DNA of 64,000 nt from assembly GCA_003255065.1 (NCBI GenBank), contig QAOA01004014.1, positions 68,952-132,951 of the forward strand. The letters run 5' to 3'. Below the pieces are notes generated by a model. The model saw only the letters and a list, made by a program, of their open reading frames with translations, did not search any database and was not told where the DNA came from. Position numbers and translations under genes: made by a program. This DNA is from Cercis canadensis (lineage: Eukaryota > Streptophyta > Magnoliopsida > Fabales > Fabaceae). Positions 63,301-64,000 of the stretch are shown piece after piece (within the stretch, counting starts at the first letter, position 1; each line of letters opens with the position of its first letter).

Positions 63301-63336
<36 letters not shown>
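63301..63336. repeat. (AT)18 microsatellite
   Basis: Thirty-six bases of perfect alternating AT. Potentially polymorphic. Confidence 0.95.
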
Positions 63337-63340
<4 letters not shown>

Positions 63341-63452
63341 GTTCTTATAGTTTAAATTTTTTTTAATTGGGTCTTTGCCGTTATTCCAAGTTATAACTCC
63401 GTCAGTTTAGTATTGACATAACAAATGGTTTGTCTATGTGGCAATAAAAAAA

Positions 63453-63822
63453 AGAGTAAAACCCTTTTTTAGTCCCTGAAAAATACAGTCACTGACAAAT
63501 TCGTCCTCCAAAAATTTTTGGTGACAAATTGGTCATTGAATTATTATTTCACTGACAAATTAGTCCTCTAGTAGGCAAGATCAGTGAAAAGAAAATAAGA
63601 ACTTAAATGAGAAAATGAGGGCTTAAATATAGCTAAACAAGATCAGTGAAAAAAATTTAGGAAATGGGTCTGTAGGGGTCCAGAACTTTTCTCATTAAAG
63701 TACCAGAGAACTAATTTGTCAGACAAAATAACAATTCAAGGACCAATTTGTCACTGAAAATTTTTGGAGGACGAATTTGTCAGTAGCTGCATTTTTCAAG
63801 GACTAAAAAAGGGTTTTACTCT
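63453..63822. mobile_element. Foldback / MITE-like element with 122-bp inverted arms
   Basis: Left arm 63453-63574 and right arm 63701-63822 are inverted copies with roughly 90% identity by eye. Both begin with AGAGTAAAACCCTTTTTTAG at the element ends. A spacer of about 126 bp lies between them and no transposase is encoded. A-runs of 7 and 8 bases flank the element and could be a target-site duplication, but being homopolymers they prove little. The arms carry internal repeats of a GACAAATT(C/G/A)GTCC type. This fits a non-autonomous Mutator-like or other DNA transposon; the family is not assigned. Confidence 0.8.
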
Positions 63823-64000
63823 AAAAAAAATTGGTGTGACGTCATAGTAGCATAAAAATTGCTATCTCATCATATTTTATCTGTTTTCCTTCTCTCTCTT
63901 TACTTGTAAGAAGAATGGAAGCAATAATAGCCAGTAATACATTACAACAGAAAATAGAAGAAAAACTAAAAGAAAAAACATACAAATCATATCCCATAGT

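Larger units (their letters stand above)
55996..64000. other. Eight-kilobase gene-poor region
   Basis: No protein or RNA gene could be supported on either strand. Contents are a GT-rich microsatellite near 56300-56330, ACGT-core clusters at 59110-59640, a 176-bp direct repeat with an N, a short repeat with an N at 61379, (TA)n tracts including 63301-63336, and a 370-bp inverted-repeat element near the right edge. Confidence 0.6.

Overview
The window is nuclear DNA of a rosid-type dicot. Genes are interrupted by GT..AG introns in AT-rich sequence. There are two eukaryotic tRNA-Leu genes, (TA)n microsatellites and a foldback element. Thirteen intact or near-intact protein genes and one pseudogene fragment can be supported; nine of the genes could be resolved exon by exon or as single exons with clear family identity. 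No bacterial, viral or CRISPR-like system is present. Locus names from Arabidopsis quoted below come from memory and were not searched.

Left part (1-18 kb): a single-exon class I TCP transcription factor (TCP14-like, minus strand), about 7 kb of intergenic DNA, an intronless CYP98A-type cytochrome P450, and a tandem pair of 2-oxoglutarate/Fe(II) dioxygenase genes. The dioxygenase duplication includes about 560 bp of upstream sequence. Both copies are altered: one has lost 23 codons, the other carries a 2-bp deletion just after its ancestral start codon.

Middle (18-36 kb, mostly minus strand): a ten-exon NAP1-related histone chaperone (NRP), a six-exon Golgi-type putative methyltransferase (PMT2-like), a PLS-class PPR gene with a divergent tRNA-Leu(AAG), and a four-exon TRIP4/ASC-1 zinc-finger coactivator.

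Right part (36-56 kb): a P-class PPR gene (At1g74580-like), an 892-residue PLS/E PPR gene (OTP87-like) with a divergent tRNA-Leu(CAG), a GST exon-1 pseudogene next to an intact tau GST (GSTU10-like), ribosomal protein L34, a DYW-class PPR editing factor (At1g74630-like), and a plastid-targeted alpha/beta-hydrolase-like gene. From 56 kb to 64 kb no gene is visible; this stretch holds repeats, a 370-bp inverted-repeat element and possible assembly seams.

The gene order matches, with small rearrangements, the Arabidopsis block from CYP98A8/CYP98A9 (At1g74540/50) through At1g74640. Between these lie genes whose Arabidopsis relatives sit elsewhere (TCP14 and TRIP4 on At3g476xx; PMT2 and RPL34 on At1g268xx). 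This looks like a less fractionated version of an ancestral block. The syntenic place of the intronless P450 suggests it belongs to the CYP98A8/9 phenolamide branch rather than being the lignin-pathway gene. Several genes serve organelle RNA maturation (four PPR genes), but they belong to different classes and do not form one pathway.
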